DNA from: Bacteroidales bacterium
Lineage (GTDB): Bacteria > Bacteroidota > Bacteroidia > Bacteroidales > Muribaculaceae
Direction: 5' to 3'
NCBI GenBank assembly: GCA_019416285.1
Contig: DXXM01000010.1
Location: 26,196-90,195 of the forward strand
Length of the DNA: 64,000 bases
The position numbers and the translations under genes were made by a program. The notes under the pieces were generated by a model, which was not told the origin of the DNA, searched no databases, and was given only the letters and a program-made list of their open reading frames with translations. Positions 25,641 through 34,057 of the stretch are shown one piece after another. How positions within the stretch are numbered: position 1 is the stretch's first letter; every line of letters begins with the position of its first letter.

Positions 25641-27902
25641 TTATTCGTTAAACAATTTTTCTGACCAGATGCCGCGGAAGCTATCGTCGACGGTGATTGC
25701 CACGGTTTTCGACATATCCATATCGTCGGTGCAGTCCACGGTGTCGGGATAGAAGGGGATGACACTGCCGTATTTGACATAGACGGGCATGTTCTCGAGA
25801 GCGACTTCCACGTTTTTGAGCCAGCGTCCGCCCTCAATGACCTCGCCGGTAAAGAAATCAACCCAGCGGCCTTCGGGAAGGTAGATGTCGCGGCGGTTTT
25901 CAGAGTTCATCACCGGAGCCACGAGGAAGGAATCACCGAAATAATACTGGTCGTCGATGTGACGGCAGGTGCGGTCGTCGGGATTCTGGAATATCATTGC
26001 CTGGACGAGAGTCGAACCGCTCACGGTGGCCTTCTCGCTCTCCGCCACGATATAGGGTATCAGTCCGTAGCGCAGTTTCCACCATTTCTTCACCAGCGGA
26101 GCGATTGCGGGATAGTGCCAGGGCTCACGCTTACTGGTGCCGTGGTAGCGGATGTGGGAGGAGAACACGCCGAACTGTGTCCAGCGCAGATACACGTCGT
26201 CGCGGACCACTGAGTTCATGAAGTTGGGCAATGTATGGAATCCGGGGACGTCGTGACTCCAGAAAGCAAAGCCCGAGAGTCCGAAATGCAGGCCTCCTTT
26301 GAGCGAACCGGCAAGGCCGTCCCAAGAACTGCATGAGTCACCGCCCCAGTGGAGGGGATAGCGCTGACAACCGGCCCATGCCGCACGCGCCCACACGATA
26401 CCGTCGCCGGTCACGTCCTTGGTGACCTCATAGGCGGCTTTCTGATAGAGAAGCGCATAGAGGTTGTTGAGAAGTTCAGGCTTCATGCCTTTATACACGG
26501 CGTCCATGTGGATATTTTCGCCGAAATCGGTCTTGATGCACACCACTCCCATGTCGAGGAGATCCTTTAGGAGTCCCTTGTACCACTCGGTAGCGGCGGG
26601 ATAGGTGAAGTCGATGGTTCCGGCATAGTCAAGAGCGGAGAAGTTGGAGCCTTCCGACGCCTGCTGCTTGGTCAGCGGTGCAATATAGTCGTTAGCGCGG
26701 GCCTCGTCAATCTGCTCGGCGTTCTCAGCCACATAGGGAAGCTGCCAGAGCGACACGCGGAAGCCCTTATCCTTGAGCCCGCGGATGAATCCTTCCGGAT
26801 CAGGGAAGCGCTCGGGGTTGAATTTCCACTCGCAAAGCCAGTCAGTGCGGAACCAGCCGGTGTCGAGATGAATCACGTCGCAGGGATAGTGCTCGTCGCG
26901 CAGGCGGTCACAGATTCCGTTGACTTCGTCGGCGCTGAAATATGTCATGCGGCTCATCCACACACCGAAGCTCCACAGCGGAGGCATCGAGGGATAGCCG
27001 GTCAGGTCACGGTAGCCGCGGATGATTTCCTCGATGCTGTCGCCGCCGATGACGAAGGCATCCACAAGCGCCTGGTCGCTCATGAACTGAACCGACCGGG
27101 TGGAGTGGCCGGCAAGCGAGAGCTTGCACCACGAGGTTGTGTGGTAGAATGTGCCGTACATGCGACTCGACACATAGAAAGGTATGTTTTTATAGGTACG
27201 GCGGTTGTTGACACCCTGTCCGTCCTGATTCTTCAAGAAGAAGGTCTGACCGCTGAGGTCCATCTTGGCGAAACGCTCGCCGGTGCCACCGAAACACTCG
27301 TCGTGTTCACACTCGAATGACAGAGTGGCGCGCTCACGCCGGCCGTCGAGCTTGCAGTAGGCAAGGGGAAGCGCGTCGTAGCGTGGAGGCGAGAAATGGT
27401 CGTAGGCGGCAAGGCGGATTTCGCGCTTTCCGTCAGGGAAAAGACGGAGGTCGAGAGTCTCCTGCGGGTCGGGAAGCAGGGTGCTCCAGCGGTCAAGCTC
27501 AGGCTCGCGCATATTAATTACAGCGCGGCGCACTCCGTCGGCAGTCGAAATCAGCCACTGCCCGTCGGCAAATTCAGCGTGAAGCGCCAGCTTGCCCACG
27601 CGCTCCGTAAGCATCAGCATCTCGGATTCGTCGGTCATAGTCTCCTCGCCGAAACCCATGAACACACGGGTAATTTTCGGGCCGTACTGACGGAGGATAA
27701 GCGTGTGGACTTCACGCGGGACGGCTTCGTCGGCCGCCATATCGTTAGCGAGCATCTGTTTCTGAAAAGGAACAGCGATATGTATGTCGCCGTCCTTCTC
27801 TTCGACAGTGACGGGAGCGCATGCCTTCCAGAGTGACTCGTCTTTGCTCAGGTCTATATCAAAATCAAGAAAATCGAACAGATGATAGTTAGTCGGTTTC
27901 AT
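25641..27902 (-). CDS. Cytoplasmic GH31 alpha-xylosidase-type hydrolase
   Basis: A 753-residue GH31 enzyme without a signal peptide, so it acts in the cytoplasm on imported glycosides. The N-terminal beta-domain carries CFGGTGERFAKMDLSGQ. The barrel has VIHLDTGWF, the nucleophile Asp459 in CIKTDFGE (the K-T-D-F-G-E form typical of YicI-like alpha-xylosidases rather than alpha-glucosidases), and acid/base Asp522 in HWGGDSCSSWDG. The C-terminal beta-domains end near FRGIWSEKLFNE. It is 27 bases after the beta-helix gene and 15 bases before the methyltransferase fusion, so the three are very probably co-transcribed. An alpha-xyloside, possibly O-methylated, is a reasonable substrate guess. Confidence 0.9.
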   Translation of the reverse strand: MKPTNYHLFDFLDFDIDLSKDESLWKACAPVTVEEKDGDIHIAVPFQKQMLANDMAADEAVPREVHTLILRQYGPKITRVFMGFGEETMTDESEMLMLTERVGKLALHAEFADGQWLISTADGVRRAVINMREPELDRWSTLLPDPQETLDLRLFPDGKREIRLAAYDHFSPPRYDALPLAYCKLDGRRERATLSFECEHDECFGGTGERFAKMDLSGQTFFLKNQDGQGVNNRRTYKNIPFYVSSRMYGTFYHTTSWCKLSLAGHSTRSVQFMSDQALVDAFVIGGDSIEEIIRGYRDLTGYPSMPPLWSFGVWMSRMTYFSADEVNGICDRLRDEHYPCDVIHLDTGWFRTDWLCEWKFNPERFPDPEGFIRGLKDKGFRVSLWQLPYVAENAEQIDEARANDYIAPLTKQQASEGSNFSALDYAGTIDFTYPAATEWYKGLLKDLLDMGVVCIKTDFGENIHMDAVYKGMKPELLNNLYALLYQKAAYEVTKDVTGDGIVWARAAWAGCQRYPLHWGGDSCSSWDGLAGSLKGGLHFGLSGFAFWSHDVPGFHTLPNFMNSVVRDDVYLRWTQFGVFSSHIRYHGTSKREPWHYPAIAPLVKKWWKLRYGLIPYIVAESEKATVSGSTLVQAMIFQNPDDRTCRHIDDQYYFGDSFLVAPVMNSENRRDIYLPEGRWVDFFTGEVIEGGRWLKNVEVALENMPVYVKYGSVIPFYPDTVDCTDDMDMSKTVAITVDDSFRGIWSEKLFNE

Positions 27903-27929
27903 CAGTGATGATAGTTACAGTCGTGATGA

Positions 27930-29765
27930 TTATTTTTTATAGTTGATGTTGAGAATCGGGTTGATATGCGGCCCGTTGTCCCCCACCTTCAGCTGCGGGC
28001 CCGGACGGTTGTAGCCGAACTCGGGGTCGGGACAATGGTTACCGTCGACGGTATAGCCGTCGGTCGCCTCGTCAAAATATATATAGAACGCGCGATGATT
28101 GGTCGCATAGGGGGCGTCGATGAGATTGTCGATGCGGTTGCCGGTAATGACCGAACCAGGCTGGTTGGAGAGAGTGTAGATGCCGCCGGCGTCATAGAGC
28201 TGTGCGGCGAAGTGATGCACGTGATTGCCAGTGATACGGTTGTTGCGCATACCGCTTTCAAGGGCGGTCCACCCCCACCCCACGCAGATGCCGGAGTAGT
28301 TGAGATGCGAGACCTCGTTGTCGCTGATTGTGACGTCGCGCACATAACCTGCGCCGATGCCCACACAGCCCCAGTCCTCGTTGGTGGCGTCGCGGACCGT
28401 ATTGCCGCTCACCGTGATGTGGTGACAGATGTCGGCGTCCACGGCCGGGATATAAGGCACATGTGTCTCGAATCCACCGTCGGGGAAAGCGCCCATCTGA
28501 ATGGCCGTGCCGCCTATGTCCTCAAAGGTGCAGTCTGTCACCTTCGAATCGCGGGCAGCCGTGATATAGTCTAAGCCCGTGGCTCCGAGATGGCTGAAAG
28601 AACAGTTGTCGAAATCGATACCCGAGGCGTGACACACGGTCACGGCAGCTTCCGGACGCCCTATCCAGGCCTGATTCTCCAGCTCGGCCTTTTCGGGCAG
28701 GCCGGGGATATGGAGCTTGTAGGCGTCAAGCAGACGGAAACCGCCCTGAAGGGTCACATGACCCTCACGCGACGGGCGCGTCCATGCGGAGTGCTGAAAT
28801 GAAATGTTCTCGAAACGTATGCCCGACACATTGCGCTCGCGCGAACCGCTGACGGCGAGGACGGTCTCAAGCATCGGCACTACGGCCTCCGTCTCGTTCA
28901 TCACCTCCCCTTCGCGGGGATAATAGTAGATCCGTCCCGAGGGGTAGTCCTGATACCATTCGCCCGGCTCGTCGAGGAGTTCAAGGGCGTTGGCGAAGAA
29001 ATATGATGAATTTCCTCTCTCGCCACCTATGACGGGCTGGGGCCAGGGATGGCTGAACTCAAGACGGCTTTCGGGGTCGTGGAAACGCACCACAGTATTA
29101 CCGTTTCCGTCCGTGGTAAGACTTCGGACACGCAGTATCGCTATGGCCCAGCGCTGGTGGACATACATTTCCAGCTGTCGGGCCTTCGACAAGTCACATT
29201 CGGGTGTCGGGACGGTGATGGTGCAATCGTCGGCGTTGAAATCGACCATTCTCTCCATTACACCGGGAGCGAACTGCGATGCGCGCTGCGCCTTGCGGCC
29301 TCCCACATAGAGCTGACGGCTCTCCACCATGCGGTTGCCGTTCATCGGAGCCTCGGCCACCCATATCTTATCGCGCAGAGCGGGAGCTACGCGCGGGTCA
29401 TCGCAGCCACGGGTCCATCCGGTCACACCGACACCGCCGCTGATGACAGCCTCGGCGCCATCGGCCGCGCAGATGATTGTCCGGGATTGCGGGGTGGCGC
29501 TGTCCTCGGGACGCAAAAACAAAGGCTCACTCTGGCGGTAGACTCCGCCCTCCATAATGATGCGGATATCCTCGTTAGCCTCGGGCGCTTTCAGGCGACG
29601 CCATTCGCGGGCACGCTTGAGTGCCTCGGCCACCGTAAGCACAGGAGCTTCCCGGGTGCCGGCACATTTGTCGTCACCCTTCGAGGCCGAAACATATATA
29701 TTTCCGGTATATGAATTGATTCCCGACGCAAGCACTATAGCGACGAGCACTGTTAAAAATCTCAT
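27930..29765 (-). CDS. Secreted right-handed beta-helix protein, GH141-like
   Basis: I chose the ATG at 29765, which starts a clean signal peptide (MRFLTVLVAIVLASGINS); an upstream in-frame ATG at 29834 would put a charged 23-residue segment in front of it. The 611-residue protein opens with NIYVSASKGDDKCAGTREAP and RTIICAADGAEAVISGG, the layout of beta-helix glycosidases of the GH141 type (founded by a gut Bacteroides alpha-L-fucosidase acting on rhamnogalacturonan II). Successive rungs follow: ITVSGNTVRDATNEDWGCVG, VTISDNEVSHLNYSGICVGW, RITGNHVHHF, VITGNRIDNL. It is the first gene of the minus operon and faces the fucose genes. Family placement beyond beta-helix is tentative. Confidence 0.78.
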   Translation of the reverse strand: MRFLTVLVAIVLASGINSYTGNIYVSASKGDDKCAGTREAPVLTVAEALKRAREWRRLKAPEANEDIRIIMEGGVYRQSEPLFLRPEDSATPQSRTIICAADGAEAVISGGVGVTGWTRGCDDPRVAPALRDKIWVAEAPMNGNRMVESRQLYVGGRKAQRASQFAPGVMERMVDFNADDCTITVPTPECDLSKARQLEMYVHQRWAIAILRVRSLTTDGNGNTVVRFHDPESRLEFSHPWPQPVIGGERGNSSYFFANALELLDEPGEWYQDYPSGRIYYYPREGEVMNETEAVVPMLETVLAVSGSRERNVSGIRFENISFQHSAWTRPSREGHVTLQGGFRLLDAYKLHIPGLPEKAELENQAWIGRPEAAVTVCHASGIDFDNCSFSHLGATGLDYITAARDSKVTDCTFEDIGGTAIQMGAFPDGGFETHVPYIPAVDADICHHITVSGNTVRDATNEDWGCVGIGAGYVRDVTISDNEVSHLNYSGICVGWGWTALESGMRNNRITGNHVHHFAAQLYDAGGIYTLSNQPGSVITGNRIDNLIDAPYATNHRAFYIYFDEATDGYTVDGNHCPDPEFGYNRPGPQLKVGDNGPHINPILNINYKK

Positions 29766-29892
29766 GGTATTTCGTTTAGCTCGAAAACGATATTTTGAAT
29801 AACACTGATGATAATGTGAGATAATGTATGACAAAAGTACAAATTCTTAATGAAATTGAAAAATTTTTATATAGAATTAAGCTGAAAAGGAG

Positions 29893-29900
29893 TATATTTG
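29893..29900 (+). promoter_or_regulatory. -7 box upstream of the UroD/reactivase/fucose operon
   Basis: TATATTTG followed by C matches TAnnTTTGC and lies 47 bases before the ATG at 29948, inside the 182-base divergent intergenic region. The sequence at -33 is T-rich but lacks a clear TTTG, which suggests activator dependence. I found no convincing box for the opposite strand. Confidence 0.5.
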
Positions 29901-29947
29901 CAAATAAATTTCAAAATCGCATAAATTAAACATATTGTATAACTGCC

Positions 29948-30955
29948 ATGAAAATTAATATGACCAGATGGATGAGCGACATCATCACCCGCAAAGATGT
30001 GGTGGCTGTCCCCGTAATGACTCATCCCGGCATAGAGATAACAGGCGATTCCGTGCTCAAGGCAGTCAGCGACGGCGAGGCTCACCACAAAGCCATAGCA
30101 GCCCTTGCAGAGAAATATCCCACCGCCGCGGCGACTGTGATAATGGATCTGACAGTCGAGGCTGAGGCTTTCGGCGCTGAAATCGCGTTTACAGAAAATG
30201 AAGTCCCGGCAGTCATCGGCCATCTGCTCGACACCCCGGCCGACATCGAGGCTCTGAAGGTGCCGTCGCTCAAAGCCGGCCGCGTGCCGCAATATCTCAA
30301 AGCCAACCTGCTTGCCGCACGCACCATCACAGACCGTCCGGTGCTCGGCGGTTGCATAGGCCCATTCTCTCTCGCAGGCCGTCTCTATGACATGTCGGAA
30401 ATCATGATGCTCATATATCAGGACCCGGCGGCGGCACACACTCTGCTCGAAAAATGCACCGATTTCATACTGCACTACTGCATGGCCCTCAAGGAAACGG
30501 GCGTCAACGGTGTGGTTATGGCTGAACCGGCGGCAGGCCTGATGTCTGACGACGACTGCAAGACTTTCTCGTCGGACTATGTGAAACGGATTGTCGACAG
30601 CGTGCAGGATGACTACTTCACCATAATACTCCACAACTGCGGCAATACCGGCCACTGCACCAAGGCTATGGTGGCCACCGGAGCCGGCGCATATCATTTC
30701 GGCAACAAATGCGATATGGCGGAAGTGACGCGCGATGTGCCCCCGACAGCTCTCGCCATGGGTAATCTCGACCCGGTATCGGTGTTCAAGGACGCCACAC
30801 CCGCCGAGATACGCAAAGCCACCCTCGAATTGCTCGACCGCATGAAGGATTATTCCAACTTCGTGCTCTCAAGCGGCTGCGACACTCCGCCCCACACTCC
30901 GATGGAAAATATCGACGCGTTCTTTGAAGCCCTTGACGAATATAACCGCAGATGA
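29948..30955 (+). CDS. UroD-family corrinoid methyltransferase (MtaA/MtbA-like)
   Basis: A 335-residue UroD-fold protein. It keeps the zinc motif of methylcobalamin-dependent methyltransferases, HxCG in ILHNCGNTGHC with a distal Cys in SSGCDTPPHTP, and the PVLGGCIGPFSLAG segment seen in MtaA/MtbA/CmuA-type proteins. It lacks the Arg-rich N-terminal substrate motif of true uroporphyrinogen decarboxylase (HemE). It therefore probably moves a methyl group between a corrinoid protein and a thiol or another acceptor. Its last codon overlaps the next gene by four bases (ATGA). It is divergent from the operon containing the three-module fusion, the only corrinoid-binding protein I recognise in the window and its likely partner. 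Confidence 0.85.
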   Translation: MKINMTRWMSDIITRKDVVAVPVMTHPGIEITGDSVLKAVSDGEAHHKAIAALAEKYPTAAATVIMDLTVEAEAFGAEIAFTENEVPAVIGHLLDTPADIEALKVPSLKAGRVPQYLKANLLAARTITDRPVLGGCIGPFSLAGRLYDMSEIMMLIYQDPAAAHTLLEKCTDFILHYCMALKETGVNGVVMAEPAAGLMSDDDCKTFSSDYVKRIVDSVQDDYFTIILHNCGNTGHCTKAMVATGAGAYHFGNKCDMAEVTRDVPPTALAMGNLDPVSVFKDATPAEIRKATLELLDRMKDYSNFVLSSGCDTPPHTPMENIDAFFEALDEYNRR

Positions 30956-31644
30956 TTCAGCAGGAACTGACATTGCAGCAGCTCGGACTGACCGCGGCCG
31001 CCATCTACGAGCAGATGGGCTACGGTGATGCCGTTCCTGACCCTCAGACTCAGGCCGAGACGGAAGCGATGGTCAGACGCATCGGCGGTTTCCTGCGCGC
31101 GCGTTTCTGCTTTTTTATAACCGACGGCGAGCTGGACGAAGCCTCGACAACTCTCTCGGCTATGGGCCGCGATTTCAGCATCGGACGAATCATCACCCGC
31201 CAGCTCCGCGGCTCCCGGCGCTATCTCTTCTTCGTGGCCACCGCCGGAATGGAGTTCGAGGAGTTCCAGCACCGGCTCAAGGAGGAGGGTGACATGGTGG
31301 GGATTTTCATTGCCGACGCAATCGGAAGTGTGATAGCCGAACTTGCGGCAGACCGCATGGAGGAGGCTCTCGAAGCCCTTATCACCCCGGGCGGATGGAA
31401 ACACACCAACCGTTTCAGCCCGGGCTATTGCGGATGGCACGTCTCCGAGCAGCAGATGCTCTTCCCGCTCTTTCCCGACGGAGAGCCCTGCGGCGTCACT
31501 CTCACGGAGTCGAGTCTGATGACTCCGATAAAATCAGTCAGCGGTGTCATAGGCCTCGGCGAGAATGTCAGGAAGCTCGAATATTCCTGCGGACTCTGCG
31601 ACTACAAGCAGTGTTACAAACGGAAAATTTCAAAGCCCCGTTAA
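30952..31644 (+). CDS. MetH activation-domain protein (corrinoid reactivase) with Cys cluster
   Basis: A 230-residue protein matching the C-terminal activation domain of B12-dependent methionine synthase, which binds SAM and helps re-methylate oxidised cobalamin. The match rests on RFSPGYCGWHVSEQQMLFPLF, CGVTLTESSLMTPIKSVSGVIGLG and the preceding helical region. Unlike MetH it ends in SCGLCDYKQCYKRK, a CX2CX4C cluster that could hold an iron-sulfur centre and receive electrons. It is translationally coupled to the UroD-family gene. Because the fusion at 22617 lacks an activation domain, this protein is its natural candidate reactivase. Confidence 0.88.
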   Translation: MIQQELTLQQLGLTAAAIYEQMGYGDAVPDPQTQAETEAMVRRIGGFLRARFCFFITDGELDEASTTLSAMGRDFSIGRIITRQLRGSRRYLFFVATAGMEFEEFQHRLKEEGDMVGIFIADAIGSVIAELAADRMEEALEALITPGGWKHTNRFSPGYCGWHVSEQQMLFPLFPDGEPCGVTLTESSLMTPIKSVSGVIGLGENVRKLEYSCGLCDYKQCYKRKISKPR

Positions 31645-31726
31645 AGCGATTCTCGGATTTTTTAATTAGATTTGCAATAAAACAACATAACTTACCAACC
31701 CCAAAAGAAATTTTTGACTTAGTATC

Positions 31727-33505
31727 ATGAACACTTATCCTAAAATCGGTATTCGCCCGATTATTGACGCCCGTCAGGGTGGCATCCGTGAAAGTCTCGA
31801 AGAAAAGACAATGAGTCTGGCCCATGCAGTGGCTGACCTTATTTCATCCAGCCTCCGCTATCCCGACGGAAGTCCTGTGGAATGTGTGATTGCCGACAGC
31901 ACAATCGGCCGTGTGCCCGAGGCTGCCGCCTGCGCCGAGAAGTTCGAGCGCGAAGGCGTCGGCGCCACTATCTCAGTGACCTCCTGCTGGTGCTACGGCT
32001 CGGAAACAATGGATATGAACCCGCACTGGCCCAAGGCAGTCTGGGGTTTCAACGGCACAGAGCGTCCCGGCGCTGTATATCTCGCCGCCGTGCTCGCCGC
32101 ACACGCCCAGAAGGGTCTCCCCGCTTTCGGCATCTACGGCCATGACGTACAGGACCTTTCCGACAACACCATCCCCGCCGACGTAGCCGAGAAACTTCTC
32201 CGCTTCTCCCGCGCAGCCCTCGCAGTGGCTCTCATGCGCGGCAAATCGTATCTTTCGGTAGGTAATGTGGCAATGGGTATCGCCGGTTCAATCGTCAACC
32301 CCGACTTCCTTCAGGAATATCTCGGCATCCGCGCCGAGCAGGTCGACATGACCGAGGTGGCACGCCGCATCACCCTCGGCATCTACGACCAGGAGGAATA
32401 TGCCAAGGCAATGGCCTGGACAGAAAAATACTGCAAGCCCCGCGAAGGCGAGGACTTCAAGAACCGTCCCGAAAAGAAAAAGACCCGCGAGGAGAAGGAC
32501 GCCGACTGGGAATTTGTGGTGAAGATGACTCTCATCATCCGCGATCTCATGCAGGGCAACCCCAAACTCCGCGAGATGGGCTACAAGGAAGAGGCTCTCG
32601 GCCACAACGCCATCGCAGGCGGTTTCCAGGGTCAGCGCCAGTGGACCGACTTCTACCCCAACGGCGACTTCACCGAAGCGCTCCTCAACACTTCGTTTGA
32701 CTGGAACGGTATCCGCGAGGCTTATGTGTTCGCAACCGAAAACGACTGCTGCAACGGCATAGCCATGCTTTTCGGCCACCTTCTCACCAACCGCGCACAG
32801 TTCTTCAGCGACGTCCGCACCTACTGGAGCCCCGAAGCCGTGAAGCGTGTGACCGGCAAGGAACTCACAGGCCGTGCAGCCGACGGTATGATTCACCTCA
32901 TCAACTCCGGTGCCACCACTCTCGACGGTACAGGTCAGGAATCCGACGCCGAGGGCAATCCCATCATGAAGCAGCACTGGGAAATGACTCAGGAGGACGT
33001 GGAGAAGTGTCTCGGCGCCACTACCTGGTATCCTGCCGACCGCGACTACTTCCGCGGAGGCGGTTTCTCGTCAAACTTCCTCACCCGCGGCGGTATGCCC
33101 GTGACCATGATGCGTCTCAACCTCGTGAAAGGCCTCGGCCCGGTTCTCCAGATTGCAGAAGGCTGGACTGCCGACGTTGACCCCGAAATCATGAAGATTC
33201 TCGACATGCGCACAGACCCGACCTGGCCTACAACTTGGTTCGTGCCCCGTCTCTGCCCCGACCGCGACGCTTTCAAGGATGTATATTCAGTGATGAACAA
33301 CTGGGGTGCCAACCACGGTGCAATCTCATTCGGCCACATCGGTGCCGACCTCATCACCCTCGCGTCAATCCTCCGTATCCCCGTGTGCATGCACAACGTA
33401 GAGGAATCCAAGATCTTCCGTCCCGCCGCATGGAATGCCTTCGGCATGGACAAGGAAGGCGCCGACTACCGCGCATGTGCCGCCTACGGCCCCATCTACA
33501 AATAA
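31727..33505 (+). CDS. fucI: L-fucose isomerase
   Basis: A 592-residue enzyme converting L-fucose to L-fuculose (and D-arabinose to D-ribulose). The opening PKIGIRPIIDARQGGIRESLEE and the metal-site residues are those of E. coli FucI: Glu338 (FATENDCCNG), Asp362 (DVRTYWSP) and His530 (NWGANHGAISFGH), corresponding to E337, D361 and H528. The length matches the family. It follows the reactivase gene by 82 bases and leads the fucose part of the operon. No fuculokinase or fuculose-phosphate aldolase gene is in the window. Confidence 0.95.
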   Translation: MNTYPKIGIRPIIDARQGGIRESLEEKTMSLAHAVADLISSSLRYPDGSPVECVIADSTIGRVPEAAACAEKFEREGVGATISVTSCWCYGSETMDMNPHWPKAVWGFNGTERPGAVYLAAVLAAHAQKGLPAFGIYGHDVQDLSDNTIPADVAEKLLRFSRAALAVALMRGKSYLSVGNVAMGIAGSIVNPDFLQEYLGIRAEQVDMTEVARRITLGIYDQEEYAKAMAWTEKYCKPREGEDFKNRPEKKKTREEKDADWEFVVKMTLIIRDLMQGNPKLREMGYKEEALGHNAIAGGFQGQRQWTDFYPNGDFTEALLNTSFDWNGIREAYVFATENDCCNGIAMLFGHLLTNRAQFFSDVRTYWSPEAVKRVTGKELTGRAADGMIHLINSGATTLDGTGQESDAEGNPIMKQHWEMTQEDVEKCLGATTWYPADRDYFRGGGFSSNFLTRGGMPVTMMRLNLVKGLGPVLQIAEGWTADVDPEIMKILDMRTDPTWPTTWFVPRLCPDRDAFKDVYSVMNNWGANHGAISFGHIGADLITLASILRIPVCMHNVEESKIFRPAAWNAFGMDKEGADYRACAAYGPIYK

Positions 33506-33525
33506 TCAGCAATTAATTTCTGATA

Positions 33526-33561
33526 TTCAGTAGGGATGTTTTTTAAAACGTCCCTACTGAA
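33526..33561 (+). other. Near-perfect 17-base hairpin between fucI and the mutarotase gene
   Basis: TTCAGTAGGGATGTTTT (33526-33542) pairs with AAAACGTCCCTACTGAA (33545-33561), with a single G-U position and a two-base loop. There is no trailing T run, so it is more likely an mRNA-stabilising or attenuating hairpin than a full terminator. It may set a high fucI:mutarotase/permease ratio. Confidence 0.6.
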
Positions 33562-33582
33562 TCAAAACAATCATTCTGAAAA

Positions 33583-33972
33583 ATGGAAAAGAAAGAGACC
33601 GGCTATCCGATGAAGGAATACAAAGTGCCGGTGAAACGCTTCTGCCGCACTCTTGACCTCAGGGATGATCCCGAGCTGATAAAGGAATACCGCAAGCGCC
33701 ACGCTGAAGAAAACTTCTGGCCCGAGATTCTCGCCGGCATCAAGGAAGTGGGCATCCTCGAAATGGACATCTACATCCGCGGCACACGCCTGATGATGAT
33801 TCTCGAAGTTCCCGCCGACCTTGACCTCGACGCGGCCATGACACGGCTCGCCACACTCCCCCGCCAGCAGGAATGGGAGGACTTCATGTCGGTGTTCCAG
33901 CAGGCTGAACCGGGAGCCTCGTCAGCTGAGAAATGGCAGCCGATGGAGCGAGTGTTCCATCTCTACAACTGA
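33583..33972 (+). CDS. L-rhamnose/L-fucose mutarotase family protein (RhaM type)
   Basis: A 129-residue RhaM-like (former DUF718) protein: RFCRTLDLRDDPELIKEYRKRH with the catalytic-type His in KRHAEENFWPEI, then LEMDIYIRGTRLMMILEV and the C-terminal MERVFHLYN. The family interconverts alpha and beta anomers of 6-deoxy sugars. Placed between fucI and fucP, the physiological substrate is probably L-fucose. The first in-frame ATG is used; a second at residue 10 (MKEYKVPVKRF) is an equally plausible start. Confidence 0.88.
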   Translation: MEKKETGYPMKEYKVPVKRFCRTLDLRDDPELIKEYRKRHAEENFWPEILAGIKEVGILEMDIYIRGTRLMMILEVPADLDLDAAMTRLATLPRQQEWEDFMSVFQQAEPGASSAEKWQPMERVFHLYN

Positions 33973-34057
33973 GCCGGATTTTCACGACAGGCTGAAAACC
34001 CACTTCCCTCCCCCACTCTTCTACCTTACTTCGCATGTTAAAACTAATCCGGACTAA

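Noticed and set aside
29948..30955. Annotation as HemE (uroporphyrinogen decarboxylase)
   Set aside because: The HxC...C zinc motif and corrinoid-gene neighbours fit methyltransferases; HemE has no such zinc site.
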